Program-made: the position numbers and the translations under genes
Notes under the pieces: model-generated
The model's database searches: none
What the model was told of the DNA's origin: nothing
What the model saw: only the letters and a program-made list of their open reading frames with translations
Part shown: positions 62,790-64,000 of the stretch, piece by piece
Position numbering within the stretch: position 1 is the stretch's first letter
How the letters are laid out: each line of letters starts with the position of its first letter
Source of the DNA: Parazoarcus communis SWub3 = DSM 12120
Lineage (GTDB): Bacteria; Pseudomonadota; Gammaproteobacteria; Burkholderiales; Rhodocyclaceae
Direction of reading: 5' to 3'
Assembly (NCBI RefSeq): GCF_003226565.1
Contig: NZ_QKOE01000001.1
Coordinates: 712,063 to 776,062 of the forward strand
DNA length: 64,000 nucleotides

Positions 62790-64000
62790 AGTTCGACATT
62801 TTTTTCGTAAGTGACTGATTATGCGTAGATCACGCGTTCAGAATTGGCACTACAGCTTTTTGACGGCGGGTTCGGGAAGGTCGATGGCGTCGAAGAGGTC
62901 GCGTTGCTCCGTGGAAAGTGAGGTCAGTCCGGTGGCGGTCTGCTGTCGGTGCAGGGTAATCTGGTGATACTGGATTCGGCGCGCGATCTCGAGTGCCCGC
63001 TCGGGCGACAGCCGCTGATCGCTGGCCTTGAGTCGCATGCGCAACACGCGGTACAGCACCAGTGCGAGGAAGCAGATGAAGGCGTGGGCACGGATGCGCT
63101 CGGGCAAGCGGTGATAGACGGGGGCGATCTCGATTTCGCTCTTGAGCACACGGAATCCGCGCTCGATGTCGGCCAGCGCCTTGTAGCGCGCAACGATCTC
63201 GACCGGGGTGTGGTCGGGCATGTTTGTCACCAGTACCAGCTTGCCGTCCATCATGCGTGCATGTGCGAGCGCGCGCTCGTCGATATCGTAGGTGAATTCG
63301 GCCGACGACAGATCAACGCGGATGATGTTGGCCAGATGGGCATCGCTGACCGCCTTGTAGAATCGCGCGGTGGTCCCGGCATCCGAGAGCTTTCGCCCCC
63401 GGTACAACTGGCCGGCCTCCTGGCCATCGAGCTTTCCCGCCCAGCGCGCCGCATCGGTTTCGAGTTCGGCGATCCGCGCATCCCGGGCGGCGCCCAGTTC
63501 GGCGGCAAGGTCCGGGCGGTGCGCCACAATCAGGCGATGGCCTTGCCAGGCGTGCTCGCTGACGATCTCCTCGGTGGCCGCTTTGCACTGACCTTCATGG
63601 AACGGCGCCAGCACGGTGTCGAATTCGCTGTAGCGACGCCCCGGCACCGCGAGGATGAACTCGAGCGGCTGCGCGCCGATGCGGATCTGGCTGACGGCCT
63701 CGAGATTGTCGAGCGAAAGCAGCCCCCGGTCAGCCACCAGAACGACCCGCTTGATCGGGTAACGCGCCAGCACCTTCTCGATGGTCGGGATCAGCGTCGT
63801 GGTCTCGCCGGTATTGCCGGCAAACACCTCATGGTGGATCGGCAAACCGTCTGCCGTCTGTACCACGCCCAGCATCACCTGACGGGCGATGTCGCCTTCC
63901 TTGGACAAGCCCCTCTGGGTCAAGATGGTTGTCGCCTCGATAGAATCTGAAACTCGAGGGCGATAACGGAAGAACGAAGTGGCCAGATACGGACAAGCAT
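62790..64000. mobile_element. IS1634-family insertion sequence (one end outside window)
   Basis: The transposase gene at 62850 marks the element. Its outer end should lie between the CoA-transferase hairpin (62673) and 62850. A change to A/T-rich sequence near 62795-62830 (GACATTTTTTTCGTAAGTGAC) is the likeliest boundary, but terminal repeats cannot be checked because the other end is beyond the window. Confidence 0.6.
62850..64000 (-). CDS. IS1634-like transposase (partial at window edge, possibly frameshifted)
   Basis: DDE transposase of the IS1634/IS4 type. About 383 residues are open to the right edge. Family features are IARQVMLGVVQTADGLPIHH, VVLVADRGLLSLDNL (containing a catalytic Asp), and the C-terminal ALADIERGFRVLKSEIEIAP region with the Glu and Y-R spacing of IS4-type enzymes. 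IS1634 transposases usually exceed 500 residues, so the N-terminus lies outside or is lost. Near 63935-63945 the expected YDxTT motif appears split between frames, which suggests a small indel. Confidence 0.8.
   Translation of the reverse strand, partial: ACPYLATSFFRYRPRVSDSIEATTILTQRGLSKEGDIARQVMLGVVQTADGLPIHHEVFAGNTGETTTLIPTIEKVLARYPIKRVVLVADRGLLSLDNLEAVSQIRIGAQPLEFILAVPGRRYSEFDTVLAPFHEGQCKAATEEIVSEHAWQGHRLIVAHRPDLAAELGAARDARIAELETDAARWAGKLDGQEAGQLYRGRKLSDAGTTARFYKAVSDAHLANIIRVDLSSAEFTYDIDERALAHARMMDGKLVLVTNMPDHTPVEIVARYKALADIERGFRVLKSEIEIAPVYHRLPERIRAHAFICFLALVLYRVLRMRLKASDQRLSPERALEIARRIQYHQITLHRQQTATGLTSLSTEQRDLFDAIDLPEPAVKKL

Overview
The window looks like a chromosomal segment from a high-GC betaproteobacterium, most likely of the Azoarcus/Thauera/Aromatoleum group (Rhodocyclales). 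The evidence is the merged tRNA-tuf-secE-nusG-rplKAJL-rpoBC-rpsLG-fusA-tuf-S10 block, the PEP-CTERM/PrsT surface-protein genes and the APS-type sulfate assimilation genes. This assignment is inferred from gene content and protein character, not from a database search.

Positions 1-22,233 (minus strand) hold one continuous translation/transcription supercluster, read from high to low coordinates: tRNA-Gly(TCC), tRNA-Thr(GGT), tuf, tRNA-Trp(CCA), secE, nusG, rplK, rplA, rplJ, rplL, rpoB, rpoC, rpsL, rpsG, fusA, a second tuf, rpsJ, rplC, rplD, rplW, rplB, rpsS, rplV and rpsC (cut by the window edge). Terminator-like hairpins sit at several gene junctions (tuf2/tRNA-Trp, rplL/rpoB, rpoC/rpsL, rpsG/fusA, tuf1/rpsJ). 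A promoter overlaps the rpoC stop codon, and a TATAAT lies in the loop of a palindrome before rplC.

Positions 22,354-34,423 are mixed accessory and household genes: a LysE exporter, an Atm1-type ABC exporter, a PEP-CTERM surface protein with a possible sigma-54 promoter, the TPR protein PrsT, a CHASE-like/GGDEF diguanylate cyclase, a CPA2 cation:proton antiporter, aspartate ammonia-lyase, and an orphan GltI-like glutamate/aspartate-binding protein.

Positions 34,431-41,256 encode assimilatory sulfate reduction: cysB divergent from cysI, a DUF934 gene, cysH (APS-reductase type), a 49-residue basic ORF, cysD and cysN. A pair of inverted REP-like elements separates cysD from cysN. A perfect 15-bp terminator ends the unit. 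Cobalamin genes follow (cbiB, cobD, btuF-like); bluB lies about 10 kb further on.

Positions 44,231-54,034 hold signalling and stress genes: an N-acyl amino acid synthase-like protein fused to a PilZ domain, a Tat-exported metallo-beta-lactamase-fold protein, an M48 peptidase, a DEAD-box helicase with an EVDGNR-repeat tail, a DUF4395 membrane protein, and a di-iron ODP-like protein 6 bp upstream of a GGDEF-EAL protein. The last pair is the best candidate for a little-described system (iron/oxygen input to c-di-GMP).

Positions 54,219-61,207 encode a complete TonB receptor plus nickel/peptide-type ABC importer, with a Fur-box-like site upstream. An acetyl-CoA hydrolase/transferase gene follows, and the window ends in an IS1634-like transposase that may carry a frameshift.
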